Part shown: piece after piece, positions 5,583 through 13,765 of the stretch
Layout of the letters: the number at the start of each line of letters is the position of its first letter
How positions within the stretch are numbered: the stretch's first letter is position 1
DNA from: Bacillota bacterium
GTDB taxonomy: Bacteria; Bacillota; Clostridia; Lachnospirales; Lachnospiraceae
Assembly (NCBI GenBank): GCA_023434365.1
Contig: JAEYSV010000004.1
Span: 1-25,363, forward strand
Direction: 5' to 3'
Length of the DNA: 25,363 nucleotides
The notes under the pieces: model-generated
Told to the model about the DNA's origin: nothing
Seen by the model: only the letters and a program-made list of their open reading frames with translations
Database searches by the model: none
Position numbers and translations under genes: made by a program

Positions 5583-7394
5583 TTGAGCATAGATCAGAGC
5601 AAAATTAGAAATTTTTGTATTATTGCCCACATCGATCATGGAAAGTCAACCCTGGCCGACCGTATTATCGAAAAAACCGGACTGCTTACAAGTCGTGAGA
5701 TGCAGGCCCAGATTCTAGATAATATGGAATTGGAGCGTGAAAGGGGAATTACGATTAAAGCACAAACAGTGCGTATCGTTTACAAAGCTAATAATGGAGA
5801 AGAATATATCTTCAATTTAATTGATACACCAGGGCATGTCGATTTTAATTATGAGGTTTCAAGAAGTTTGGCAGCTTGTGAGGGAGCAATTTTGGTGGTG
5901 GATGCAGCGCAGGGGATTGAAGCGCAGACCTTGGCCAATGTGTATCTAGCAATTGATCACAACCTTGACATCATGCCAGTTATTAATAAAATTGACCTGC
6001 CAAGTGCAGAACCAGAGCGAGTAAAAGCAGAGATTGAGGATGTTATCGGATTAGAAGCACAGGATGCCCCACTTATTTCTGCAAAGCAGGGAATTAATAT
6101 TGAGGAAGTATTAGAGCAGATTGTCGCTAAAATTGGTGCGCCAAAAGGAAACAAGGAAAACCCTCTACAGGCGTTAATCTTTGACTCCATTTATGATTCC
6201 TACAAAGGGGTTATTGTATTTTGTCGTGTCTTTGATGGTTCAGTAAAAAAAGGAACAAAGATTAAGATGATGGCAACTGGAGCAATAGAGGATGTTGTTG
6301 AAGTGGGAATCTTTGGTGCAGGACAGTTTATTCCATGTGAAGAGCTGACAGCAGGTATGGTAGGCTATGTCACTGCAAGCTTAAAGGATGTGAAGATGAC
6401 CCGAGTGGGGGATACTCTTACTGAAGCGAATCGTCCTTGTGACCATGCGCTACCAGGGTATAAGAAAGTTAATCCAATGGTTTACTGCGGGATGTATCCG
6501 GCAGACGGTAGCAGATATGGGGACTTGAGAGATGCGCTAGAGAAGCTGCAGCTTAACGATGCTTCACTACAATTTGAAGCCGAGACTTCCATTGCGTTAG
6601 GGTTTGGTTTCCGGTGTGGATTTTTAGGTTTGTTACATCTTGAAATCATTCAAGAACGTCTCGAAAGAGAATATAATCTTGATTTGGTTACTACCGCACC
6701 AAGCGTTGTGTATAAAGTAATAAAAACGGATGGTACGGTATTTGAGATTACCAATCCAAGTAATCTGCCAGACCCTTCTGAAGTCGCTTATATGGAGGAA
6801 CCAATTGTTAGTGCCGAGATTATGGTGACAACAGAATTTGTTGGTTCGATTATGACATTATGCCAGGAACGTCGTGGTGTTTACCTCGGTATGGAATATA
6901 TGGAGGCTACAAGAGCATTATTAAGATATGAATTGCCACTGAATGAAATCATTTATGATTTCTTTGATGCACTCAAATCTCGCTCCAAAGGATATGCCTC
7001 ATTTGACTATGAATTAAAGGGATATCAGCAGTCTACACTTGTGAAGCTAGATATTCTGATTAATAAGGAAGAAGTCGATGCTTTAAGTTTCATTGTTCAT
7101 TCGGAGACGGCATACGAACGTGGTCGTAAGATGTGTGAGAAACTAAAGGAAGAGATTCCAAGACAGCTATTTGAAATACCGATTCAGGCTGCCGTTGGAA
7201 GCAAAGTCATTGCCAGAGAGACGGTTAAGGCAATGAGAAAAGACGTGCTTGCAAAATGTTATGGTGGTGATATCAGTCGTAAACGTAAACTTCTTGAAAA
7301 ACAAAAAGAGGGTAAGAAACGTATGCGTCAGGTAGGAAACGTGGAGATTCCACAAAAAGCATTTATGAGCGTACTAAAACTAGATGACAATTAA
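5583..7394 (+). CDS. lepA: Elongation factor 4 (LepA GTPase)
   Basis: LepA is a translational GTPase that binds the ribosome, is linked to back-translocation and ribosome biogenesis, and resembles EF-G. The protein shows the G1 loop AHIDHGKST near residue 15, the switch region RERGITIKAQTVR, DTPGHVDF (G3) and NKIDLP (G4). It then has domain II, the EF-G-like III/V domains, and the LepA C-terminal domain ending in the conserved CYGGDISRKRKLLEKQKEGKKRM stretch. At about 603 residues it is full length. AGGAGG (5569-5574) is only 2 nt from an ATG at 5577 but 8 nt from the in-frame TTG at 5583; spacing elsewhere in this window favours the TTG. The gene ends with its own terminator. Neighbouring spoIIP is the usual companion. 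Confidence 0.97.
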   Translation: MSIDQSKIRNFCIIAHIDHGKSTLADRIIEKTGLLTSREMQAQILDNMELERERGITIKAQTVRIVYKANNGEEYIFNLIDTPGHVDFNYEVSRSLAACEGAILVVDAAQGIEAQTLANVYLAIDHNLDIMPVINKIDLPSAEPERVKAEIEDVIGLEAQDAPLISAKQGINIEEVLEQIVAKIGAPKGNKENPLQALIFDSIYDSYKGVIVFCRVFDGSVKKGTKIKMMATGAIEDVVEVGIFGAGQFIPCEELTAGMVGYVTASLKDVKMTRVGDTLTEANRPCDHALPGYKKVNPMVYCGMYPADGSRYGDLRDALEKLQLNDASLQFEAETSIALGFGFRCGFLGLLHLEIIQERLEREYNLDLVTTAPSVVYKVIKTDGTVFEITNPSNLPDPSEVAYMEEPIVSAEIMVTTEFVGSIMTLCQERRGVYLGMEYMEATRALLRYELPLNEIIYDFFDALKSRSKGYASFDYELKGYQQSTLVKLDILINKEEVDALSFIVHSETAYERGRKMCEKLKEEIPRQLFEIPIQAAVGSKVIARETVKAMRKDVLAKCYGGDISRKRKLLEKQKEGKKRMRQVGNVEIPQKAFMSVLKLDDN

Positions 7395-7396
7395 TC

Positions 7397-7426
7397 AAAA
7401 AAGCTACCGAATGCGGTAGCTTTTTT
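7397..7426 (+). terminator. Rho-independent terminator after lepA
   Basis: AAAAAAGCTACCG and CGGTAGCTTTTTT form a perfect stem around a short AATG loop, ending in six T residues 30 nt after the lepA stop. The A and T runs make it potentially bidirectional. Confidence 0.92.
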
Positions 7427-7427
7427 C

Positions 7428-7491
7428 GGTGCCAGGCACCTAATCCAATTTCGGTGCCAGGCACCTCATCTAGGTGCCAGGCACCGAAATT
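7428..7491. repeat. Three GGTGCCAGGCACC palindromes, two in a 20-bp inverted repeat
   Basis: The 13-bp palindrome GGTGCCAGGCACC occurs at 7428-7440, 7453-7465 and 7473-7485. The last two sit inside a perfect 20-bp inverted repeat: AATTTCGGTGCCAGGCACCT (7447-7466) and its complement at 7472-7491, with loop CATCT. Short palindromes of this type occur dispersed between genes in many bacteria. The segment sits between the lepA terminator and the hflK promoter. Confidence 0.9.
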
Positions 7492-7527
7492 GCAGATTAA
7501 AAGAAAATTAAAAACGATTGTCGATAT

Positions 7528-7556
7528 TTGTGTTTTACAATGGACTATGATATAAT
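7528..7556 (+). promoter_or_regulatory. Promoter of hflK-hflC
   Basis: TTGTGT (7528-7533), a 17-bp spacer and TGATATAAT (TATAAT at 7551-7556) form an extended -10 promoter about 80 bp upstream of hflK. Confidence 0.65.
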
Positions 7557-7634
7557 TTGCCACATTAGATAGTATTAATGAAAAGAAAAGCATTTGAATT
7601 AATGCGTGTCTTTTAAAGAAAAGGAGAGGTGTCT

Positions 7635-8648
7635 ATGTCTAATACTTACAAGAAAGGCGATTTTAATATCAACTTTGATAAAGAGAGCATGAGGAAGGTT
7701 GGTAATGTCGTAAAAGTAGTAGTGGCAGTAATTATTTTAGCATTACTTGGGTTTAACTCTGTATATACCATTAAGGAACAGGAACAAGCAGTGGTAACCA
7801 CCTTCGGTGTTGAAAAAACGGTAACGCAGTCGGGGTTACAGTTTAAGATTCCATTTATTCAACAAGTAACAAAGGTGGATACAACAATCAAAGGGTTAGC
7901 AATCGGTTATGATATAGAAACGAATGAAAGCATTGAAGATGAGAGCTTGATGATTACGAATGATTTTAATTTTGTAAACGTTGATTTCTTCGTGGAGTAC
8001 AAGGTGTACGATCCAAGCGATTATCTCTATAACTCCGAAAATCCAGAGATGATTTTGAAAAATGTAGCACAAAGTTCCATTCGTAATATTGTCGGAAGCT
8101 ATAAGGTAGATGAGGTATTAACGACTGGAAAAAATGAAATTCAGGCAAAAATCAAAGAAACAATAACCATGAAGTTAGAAGAGCAGGATATCGGACTTCA
8201 GTTGATTAATATTACGATTCAGGATGCGAATCCACCAACAACGGAAGTCATGGAAGCATTTAAAGCAGTAGAAACGGCAAAACAAGGGAAAGAGACAGCA
8301 TTAAACAATGCGGAAAAATATCGAAGTGAGAAGAAGCCAGCAACTGAAGCGCAGGTAGATAAGATTCTTCAGGAGGCAGAAACACAAAAACAATCTCGTG
8401 TTTTAGAAGCTCAGGCAGTAGTAGCCAGATTTAACGAGATGTACAAAGAGTATATTAAGAATCCAGAGGTAACCAAATCTAGAATGTTCTATGAAGCAAT
8501 GGAAGACATTCTGCCAAGTTTGGAAGTAATCATTGACAGTGGTAGTGATTCGGTTCAGAAGGTACTTCCACTCGATGAATTTGCCAATATCACCAATAAC
8601 AATTCTGGGGATTCGACGAAAGAGTCTGACCAGACTGCAGCAGAGTAG
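7635..8648 (+). CDS. hflK: HflK-type SPFH/band 7 membrane protein
   Basis: HflK and HflC form a large membrane-bound SPFH cage that in other bacteria surrounds and modulates the FtsH protease. This 337-residue protein has a short cytoplasmic N-terminus, one membrane span (about 24-44), and a band 7 domain starting with YTIKEQEQAVVTTFG. It then has a long charged helical region (about 205-285) with the HflK-like NNAEKYRSE, EAQAVVARFNEMYKEY and RMFYEAMEDILP. A polar Ser/Asn/Glu tail follows. The ATG at 7635 is chosen over an upstream GTG because AAGGAG lies 8 nt before it. hflC follows 12 nt downstream in the same operon. No ftsH is in the window, so any protease partner is encoded elsewhere. 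Confidence 0.9.
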   Translation: MSNTYKKGDFNINFDKESMRKVGNVVKVVVAVIILALLGFNSVYTIKEQEQAVVTTFGVEKTVTQSGLQFKIPFIQQVTKVDTTIKGLAIGYDIETNESIEDESLMITNDFNFVNVDFFVEYKVYDPSDYLYNSENPEMILKNVAQSSIRNIVGSYKVDEVLTTGKNEIQAKIKETITMKLEEQDIGLQLINITIQDANPPTTEVMEAFKAVETAKQGKETALNNAEKYRSEKKPATEAQVDKILQEAETQKQSRVLEAQAVVARFNEMYKEYIKNPEVTKSRMFYEAMEDILPSLEVIIDSGSDSVQKVLPLDEFANITNNNSGDSTKESDQTAAE

Positions 8649-8660
8649 GAGGGGTGTAGG

Positions 8661-9536
8661 ATGAAGAAAAAACATTTTTTATGGCCAGTAATAATAGTTG
8701 TAATAATCCTTGCCGTTATCGGTGCGTATGCATCAATGGTTGTTACTTATGAAAATGAATATACATTAATTAAGAAATTTGGTAGAGTGGAACGTACTAT
8801 CACAAAGGATGGATTAAGTTTTAAGATTCCATTTGTTGAAAGCTATGATCGTTTACCAAAAACGAAGTTAGTATACGATCTTGCTCCATCCGATGTTATC
8901 ACACAGGATAAGAAAACGATGGTTGCAGATTGTTATGTAATCTGGAAGATTGAGGATCCTCTTAAGTTTGCTCAGACATTAAATGGTTCGATTGGTAATG
9001 CAGAGAACCGTATTAACACCGTTGTCTATAACTCGATTAAGAATGTAATTAGTAGTATGCAGCAAACCGATGTAATTGATGGGCGTTCCGGAGCCTTAAG
9101 TACCGCTATTATGAATAATATTGGTGCTTCGATGGAGGGATACGGAGTGAAGATTCTTGAGGTTGAAACAAAACAGTTAGATCTTCCAGAAGGCAATAAG
9201 CAGGCAGTGTATGAACGTATGATTAGTGAACGTGCCAATATTGCTGCTCAGTTTAAAGCAGAAGGTGAATCTGAAGCACAGGTAATTAAGAATACAACCG
9301 ATAGAGAAGTAGGGATTGATGTGGCGACAGCTCGTACCAAAGCTGAAAAACTGATTGCTGAGGGAGAATCAGAGTACATGAGAATTCTATCGGAAGCATA
9401 TTCGGATGAATCAAGGACTGAATTCTATACCTTTGTACGTTCCCTAGATGCTGCGAAGGTATCCTTAACTGGTAATAATAAGACCCTGATAATCGATAAG
9501 GAATCTCCAATTGCCAGCATATTTTATAATAAATAA
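8661..9536 (+). CDS. hflC: HflC-type SPFH/band 7 membrane protein
   Basis: This is the partner subunit of HflK. The 291-residue protein has an N-terminal membrane segment (about 6-28, after MKKKHFLWP) and a band 7 domain beginning VTYENEYTLIKKFGRVERT. The HflC-type signature comes later: YERMISERANIAAQFKAEGESEAQVIKNTTDRE, then a helical region rich in Ala/Glu and a short C-terminus. The length matches the usual 290-330 residues. The ribosome binding site AGGAGGGG overlaps the hflK stop codon, which points to tight co-translation. The operon ends at the hairpin at 9543-9586. Confidence 0.92.
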   Translation: MKKKHFLWPVIIVVIILAVIGAYASMVVTYENEYTLIKKFGRVERTITKDGLSFKIPFVESYDRLPKTKLVYDLAPSDVITQDKKTMVADCYVIWKIEDPLKFAQTLNGSIGNAENRINTVVYNSIKNVISSMQQTDVIDGRSGALSTAIMNNIGASMEGYGVKILEVETKQLDLPEGNKQAVYERMISERANIAAQFKAEGESEAQVIKNTTDREVGIDVATARTKAEKLIAEGESEYMRILSEAYSDESRTEFYTFVRSLDAAKVSLTGNNKTLIIDKESPIASIFYNK

Positions 9537-9542
9537 GTAGTG

Positions 9543-9586
9543 AAAGACAAACAGATGAGGCTAAGCTTCCTCTGTTTGTCTTTTTT
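9543..9586 (+). terminator. Rho-independent terminator after hflC
   Basis: AAGACAAACAGA (about 9544-9555) pairs with TCTGTTTGTCTT across a bulge, with an inner GAGG/CCTC extension. It is followed by a TTTTTT run ending at 9586. Confidence 0.88.
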
Positions 9587-9651
9587 CATGTTCTTTTTAT
9601 CATTTTCTATCATTCTTAGGGAGTAACATAGGAATACAATTACGTCTATGC

Positions 9652-9670
9652 TATAATGTAGTTACTACAT
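9652..9670 (+). promoter_or_regulatory. GH42 promoter -10 with a 15-bp palindromic candidate operator
   Basis: TGCTATAAT gives an extended -10 (TATAAT at 9652-9657), with no good -35 visible. It runs directly into the perfect palindrome ATGTAGTTACTACAT (9656-9670), which covers the expected transcription start. That position suits a sugar-responsive repressor, but none is encoded here. Confidence 0.55.
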
Positions 9671-9691
9671 AATAATAAAGGAGAGGCATAT

Positions 9692-11740
9692 ATGTTTAAA
9701 CCAATAGTAAGTGATATCCCACATCTGCTTCATGGGGGAGACTATAATCCGGATCAGTGGCTCTTAATGCCAGAGATTCTAAAAGAAGATGTGCGATTAA
9801 TGAAAATAGCAGGAATCAACTGTATCTCTATCGGTATTTTCTCCTGGAAAGCATTAGAGCCAGAAGAAGGGGTTTATACTTTTGAATGGCTAGATGAATT
9901 AATGGACCGGCTAGAAGCGAATGGAATCGGAGCGTTCTTAGCAACTCCTTCCGGAGCTAGACCAGCATGGATGGACCAAGCGCATGAGGAAGTTTTGCGA
10001 GTTGAGGCAAACCGCGTACGTAACCTGCATGGAGAGCGACATAATCATTGTTATACCTCTCCTTATTATCGAAAAAAAGTTACCGAGATGAATACTCTGC
10101 TGGCAACCAGATATCAACATCATAAAGCGTTAAAATTATGGCATATTAGCAATGAATACGGTGGAGAGTGTCACTGTCCATTGTGCCAGGAAGCATTCAG
10201 AGGATGGTTAAAAGAGAAGTACCATAATGACATCAATGAACTGAATTCTAAGTGGTGGACAAGATTTTGGAGTCATGCATTTGGCAGCTTTGAAGAAATT
10301 GAATCACCAGCACCACATGGAGAGCACAGTATTCATGGTCTTAACCTTGACTGGAAACGATTCGTTACCTATCAGACGAATAATTTTATGGAAAATGAGA
10401 TGGCTCCACTTCGAGAGATTACACCAAATGTTCCGATTACGACTAATTTTATGGGAACTTATCCTGGGTATGATGCCTGGGTGCTTGCTAAGACAGTTGA
10501 TGTGATTAGCTGGGACAACTACCCAAGCTGGCATAATGATTATGAAACCTTGGCTGATACAGCTGCCAATACCGCTTTTGTTCATGATATCAACCGTTCT
10601 TATAAGAAACAACCATTTTTACTCATGGAAAGTACACCTAGTCAGGTAAACTGGCAACAGGTAAATAAGCTCAAACGTCCTGGAATACATGAACTATCCT
10701 CAATGCAGGCAGTAGCACACGGTTCGGACAGTGTTCAGTATTTTCAATGGAGAAAAGGGCGCGGAGCAAGTGAAAAACTGCATGGTGCAGTAGTAGACCA
10801 TTACGGCAAAGAAGACACCAGAGTATTTCGAGAGGTTGCAACACTCGGCAAGCATCTGTCTATGTTAGATGAGATAGTTGGAACTTATCCAAAGACAGAA
10901 GTGGCACTCATTTATGATTGGGATAATCGATGGGCAATTGACAATCTTCAAGGACTCAATGAGCGACGTGATTACGAAGGAACCTGCAAGAAACATTATC
11001 GACCATTTTGGGATAGAGGCATCAGTGTAGATGTGAATGAGATGAACGAGAGTTTTGAAGGGTACAAATTAGTGGTAGCGCCGATGCTTTATATGCTAAA
11101 ACCAGGAGTTGCAAAGCGCCTGAAAGCTTATGTTGAGAAGGGTGGCACGGTAGTATTTACCTATGTGACCGGATATGTCAATGAAAATGATCTGTGCTTC
11201 CTTGGCGGATTCCCAGGTGATGGACTTATGGAGTTAAGTGGAGTATGGGCAGAAGAAATTGATCCGCTTTATCCATCCGACCGGAATGCTATTGTAATGA
11301 ACACACCACTAACAAACCAAAAAGTACGGTATGAGTGTTTTGACTTGTGTGAAATCATCCATGCCAAAGAAGGTACGCAAGTACTTGCTACTTATGAATC
11401 GGATTTCTATCAGGGGATGCCGGCAGTAACAAAACATAACTATGGAAAAGGAAGCTGTTACTATATCGCGACAAGAACGGAAGCTTCTTTCCTTACAGAC
11501 TTCTATCAGGATCTGATCAAGGAGCTTGACTTAACAGCACCACCGGTTGAGAAGATACCACAAGGAATCAGCATTACACACCGCAGTAGTGATGAGGCTA
11601 CTTATTATTTTGTTATGAACTATAGTGAGGAAGAGCAGGTAGTCAGACTGACTGAAAGTGGCGAGGATGTATTCACGAAGGGAATCGTAACCGATGAAAT
11701 AACGGTTGGTGTCAATGATTATCGGATTATAAAGATGTAA
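9692..11740 (+). CDS. Beta-galactosidase, glycoside hydrolase family 42
   Basis: This is a cytoplasmic hydrolase of terminal beta-D-galactosides such as galacto-oligosaccharides from plant material. It has the GH42 layout over 682 residues: an N-terminal TIM barrel (about 1-390), a trimerisation domain of glutamine-amidotransferase fold (about 400-600) and a small C-terminal beta domain. The predicted acid/base is E155 in WHISNEYGG; the predicted nucleophile is E313 in LLMESTPS. C120, C160, C162 and C165 match the zinc-binding cysteine cluster of the family. There is no signal peptide, so imported oligosaccharides are the likely substrates. AAGGAGAGG provides good 8-nt spacing. It stands between hflC and tspO with its own promoter and no transporter next to it. 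Substrate preference among galactosides and arabinosides is open. Confidence 0.93.
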   Translation: MFKPIVSDIPHLLHGGDYNPDQWLLMPEILKEDVRLMKIAGINCISIGIFSWKALEPEEGVYTFEWLDELMDRLEANGIGAFLATPSGARPAWMDQAHEEVLRVEANRVRNLHGERHNHCYTSPYYRKKVTEMNTLLATRYQHHKALKLWHISNEYGGECHCPLCQEAFRGWLKEKYHNDINELNSKWWTRFWSHAFGSFEEIESPAPHGEHSIHGLNLDWKRFVTYQTNNFMENEMAPLREITPNVPITTNFMGTYPGYDAWVLAKTVDVISWDNYPSWHNDYETLADTAANTAFVHDINRSYKKQPFLLMESTPSQVNWQQVNKLKRPGIHELSSMQAVAHGSDSVQYFQWRKGRGASEKLHGAVVDHYGKEDTRVFREVATLGKHLSMLDEIVGTYPKTEVALIYDWDNRWAIDNLQGLNERRDYEGTCKKHYRPFWDRGISVDVNEMNESFEGYKLVVAPMLYMLKPGVAKRLKAYVEKGGTVVFTYVTGYVNENDLCFLGGFPGDGLMELSGVWAEEIDPLYPSDRNAIVMNTPLTNQKVRYECFDLCEIIHAKEGTQVLATYESDFYQGMPAVTKHNYGKGSCYYIATRTEASFLTDFYQDLIKELDLTAPPVEKIPQGISITHRSSDEATYYFVMNYSEEEQVVRLTESGEDVFTKGIVTDEITVGVNDYRIIKM

Positions 11741-11750
11741 TAAGTAGAAA

Positions 11751-11797
11751 ACCCCACGCATATGATAGATTAGCTGGTAATCGTATATGAGTGGGGT
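11751..11797 (+). promoter_or_regulatory. Long hairpin covering the tspO ribosome binding site
   Basis: ACCCCAC (11751-11757) pairs with GTGGGGT (11791-11797), CATAT (11759-11763) with ATATG (11785-11789), and GATTA with TAATC around a GCTGG loop. The right arm contains the only purine-rich ribosome binding site before the tspO ATG. No T run follows, so it is not a normal terminator. Confidence 0.55.
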
Positions 11798-11803
11798 GAA
11801 TGT

Positions 11804-12271
11804 ATGAAATATAGAAACTTGGCAGTCAGTATTGTGATTCCGGTGGGAATCGGAGCATTGGCTGCTTTTTTTAATCGAGCCGATATGCCGATATTTGAAT
11901 CGTTAATTAAGCCACCAGGCACACCTTCCGCTAGAGTATTTCCAATTGTATGGACAATCCTCTATGTATTAATGGGCATATCAGCATATTGGGTTAATCA
12001 GTCGTATTCAGCCTTTAAACAGAAAGCTATCAACGCCTATATCATGCAACTAGCGCTTAATTTTCTATGGCCATTCTTTTTTTTCAAACGGCAGCTGTTT
12101 TTGGAAGCGTTTGTTTTGCTTGCTATTCTATGGGTTACCATTCTAAGAATGATTATTTTGTTTGCTAAAGTTGATAAAAAGGCAGCAATTCTTCAAATCC
12201 CTTATTTGTTGTGGGTAACTTATGCCGGGTATCTTAACTTTGCGATTTACTGGATTAGATACCGTGGTTAG
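11804..12271 (+). CDS. tspO: TspO/MBR family membrane protein
   Basis: TspO proteins are five-helix membrane proteins that bind porphyrins and related ligands and are linked to tetrapyrrole handling and stress. The 155-residue product has five hydrophobic segments and the family motifs KPPGTPSARVFPIVWTILYVLMGISAYWV near the second helix and a C-terminal YLNFAIYWIR, close to the usual YLN-x-x-I-W. The start ATG lies 63 nt after the GH42 stop, so read-through from GH42 is possible. The ribosome binding site is buried in a hairpin. The 3' end overlaps the converging thrE-like gene by three bases. Porphyrin binding is known for the family, not shown here; hemW is a few genes away but under a separate promoter. 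Confidence 0.9.
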   Translation: MKYRNLAVSIVIPVGIGALAAFFNRADMPIFESLIKPPGTPSARVFPIVWTILYVLMGISAYWVNQSYSAFKQKAINAYIMQLALNFLWPFFFFKRQLFLEAFVLLAILWVTILRMIILFAKVDKKAAILQIPYLLWVTYAGYLNFAIYWIRYRG

Positions 12272-12723
12272 GATTTGACTTTTAATTTCTTTCGATAATT
12301 CATAACAGATGTTATAAAACGGAAGAAGGAGGACACAAGTAAAATCCCTAGTGCTATAGCGCCTGCGATTCCAAGTGTCGAAAGTGCCGTTGACATAAAG
12401 GACATGATGTCGTTATTGATACCATATTCCATTGCCAGATATAAGGTGCCTCCAGGAACAAGAGGAATGATGGAGATGATTAAAAATGTTGTTGCCGGTA
12501 CTTTAATCACACGTGCCAGTGATTCTGAGTAGACACTTGCTACCATACTGGCAATAAAAGAGCGCGCTGTGACATTGCCAAGGGGAGCACAAAGCATATA
12601 AGTAAGGAAGGTAATTGTACCACCTATGGCAGCAAAGTAAAGATAACGGCCTCGTACATTAAAGTGGATGCAGTAGCCTACACAGGCAGTAAATGTTGCT
12701 AAATATAAAATAATGTCATTCAT
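12268..12723 (-). CDS. Threonine/serine exporter, small subunit (ThrE_2-like)
   Basis: The 151-residue product is nearly all hydrophobic, with four to five membrane helices. The sequence PLGNVTARSFIASMVASVYSESLARVIKVPATTFLIISIIPLVPGGTLY is characteristic of the DUF3815/ThrE_2 half of ThrE exporters. In Corynebacterium ThrE both halves are fused; here the other half is the upstream gene at 13534-12785, 61 nt away in the same orientation. The pair probably forms one exporter for threonine, serine or another small metabolite. The gene is read from an ATG after AGAAGG and converges on tspO with overlapping stop codons. Substrate is unproven. Confidence 0.88.
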   Translation of the reverse strand: MNDIILYLATFTACVGYCIHFNVRGRYLYFAAIGGTITFLTYMLCAPLGNVTARSFIASMVASVYSESLARVIKVPATTFLIISIIPLVPGGTLYLAMEYGINNDIMSFMSTALSTLGIAGAIALGILLVSSFFRFITSVMNYRKKLKVKS

Positions 12724-12784
12724 AGGAAACCTTCTTTTCTAATTATCTCTTGTTATAATACAGAGTTTAATTTTTTTCTTAGCA

Positions 12785-13534
12785 TTATCGAAAGATGGAG
12801 AGCGCTATACCAGAGCCAAGTGCGATGCTGGTTGCCACCAAAAAGGCTTCACTTAGTCGCATTGTACCTGATAACAAGTCTCCGGCTATAAAGTCTCTGG
12901 CAGCATTGGTAATTGCAACTCCAGGTACTAACATCATGAAACAGCCTATAATAATGCGATCATAATATTCACCCATGACGTATCTGGTCATTAATATTGC
13001 AAGGAGAGCGATTATGAAACTATTCACTGAGGTATTCGTAAAAGCGTTCATACGAAATCGTTTCATTGTATAACTGGTAACCATGATTACACCACCAATG
13101 ATACCACCTACAATGGCATCTGGAAACTTGCCACCATAGAAAATGGTAAAGCTCATGCCTGCCATGATATATGCAAAGAATCTGGCTCGGTAGGAATATT
13201 GTTTTGCCTCAAAAATCGCAGAGAGCTTCTCACTGACCAGCTCTAGTGAAGGTTGTGTAGCGGCAATGTTCCGGCATAAATCGTTAATTTGAACAATCCG
13301 GTCAATGTTTTGAACCCGGCTTGAGATTCGTTTTGATTTGGTTAGCGATTCTCCATTATCTGTAGTCAGTGACACAATAATACAGGTTGGAATCGCAAAA
13401 ACATTAAAGTCTTTAATCTGATATGCAGCCAGTACATAGCTGACACTGTCTTCGACCCGGTATGTTTCGGCACCATTAATCAGAAGCTGTGTGCCGATTT
13501 CTGTTGCGGTACTTAATAATAATTGATAGTTCAT
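12785..13534 (-). CDS. Threonine/serine exporter, large subunit (ThrE_1-like)
   Basis: The 249-residue product belongs to the DUF1212/ThrE_1 family. A soluble N-terminal part (about 1-115) carries the conserved GAETYRVEDSV (21-31) and IPTCIIVSLTTDNGE. About five membrane helices follow (from about 118), with the conserved LVPGVAITNAARDFIAGDLLSGTMRLSEAFLVA. It is the first gene of a two-gene minus-strand operon with the ThrE_2-like subunit. AAAGGTG precedes the ATG. A putative extended -10 (TGTTATACT, TATACT at 13615-13610) lies upstream, with an inverted repeat TTCGAG/CTCGAA (13560-13575) in the leader. Export of small amino acids is the known family activity; the real substrate is open. Confidence 0.9.
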   Translation of the reverse strand: MNYQLLLSTATEIGTQLLINGAETYRVEDSVSYVLAAYQIKDFNVFAIPTCIIVSLTTDNGESLTKSKRISSRVQNIDRIVQINDLCRNIAATQPSLELVSEKLSAIFEAKQYSYRARFFAYIMAGMSFTIFYGGKFPDAIVGGIIGGVIMVTSYTMKRFRMNAFTNTSVNSFIIALLAILMTRYVMGEYYDRIIIGCFMMLVPGVAITNAARDFIAGDLLSGTMRLSEAFLVATSIALGSGIALSIFR

Positions 13535-13676
13535 AAGACACCTTTCTTGCGAGAAGTATTTCGAGAAAGCTCGAATAGCACGGCCACAAGTTTGCCGATT
13601 TATATTATGAGTATAACATATAATTGAGAATTTTAAAAAGGCTAGTTAATAAAAATGATATTGAAAAAAAAGATTG

Positions 13677-13716
13677 CCCAACTTTTGTTGATAAGTAGAC
13701 AGAAGTTGGGTACAAT
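13677..13716 (+). promoter_or_regulatory. hemW promoter with overlapping 12-bp inverted repeat
   Basis: TTGATA (13688-13693), a 17-bp spacer and TACAAT (13711-13716) form the promoter. CCCAACTTTTGT (13677-13688) and ACAGAAGTTGGG (13699-13710) are an inverted repeat with one mismatched position and a 10-nt spacer. The right arm fills the gap between -35 and -10, so a bound protein would block RNA polymerase. No regulator was recognised. Confidence 0.6.
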
Positions 13717-13765
13717 TTTTACAAACCGATAGGAATACGTCAGAAAGAAAGGCGAAAAATAAAGA

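Noticed and set aside
10304..10612. 102-codon minus-strand frame inside the GH42 gene
   Set aside because: It is opposite a clear GH42 catalytic domain and resembles no known family; a shadow frame.
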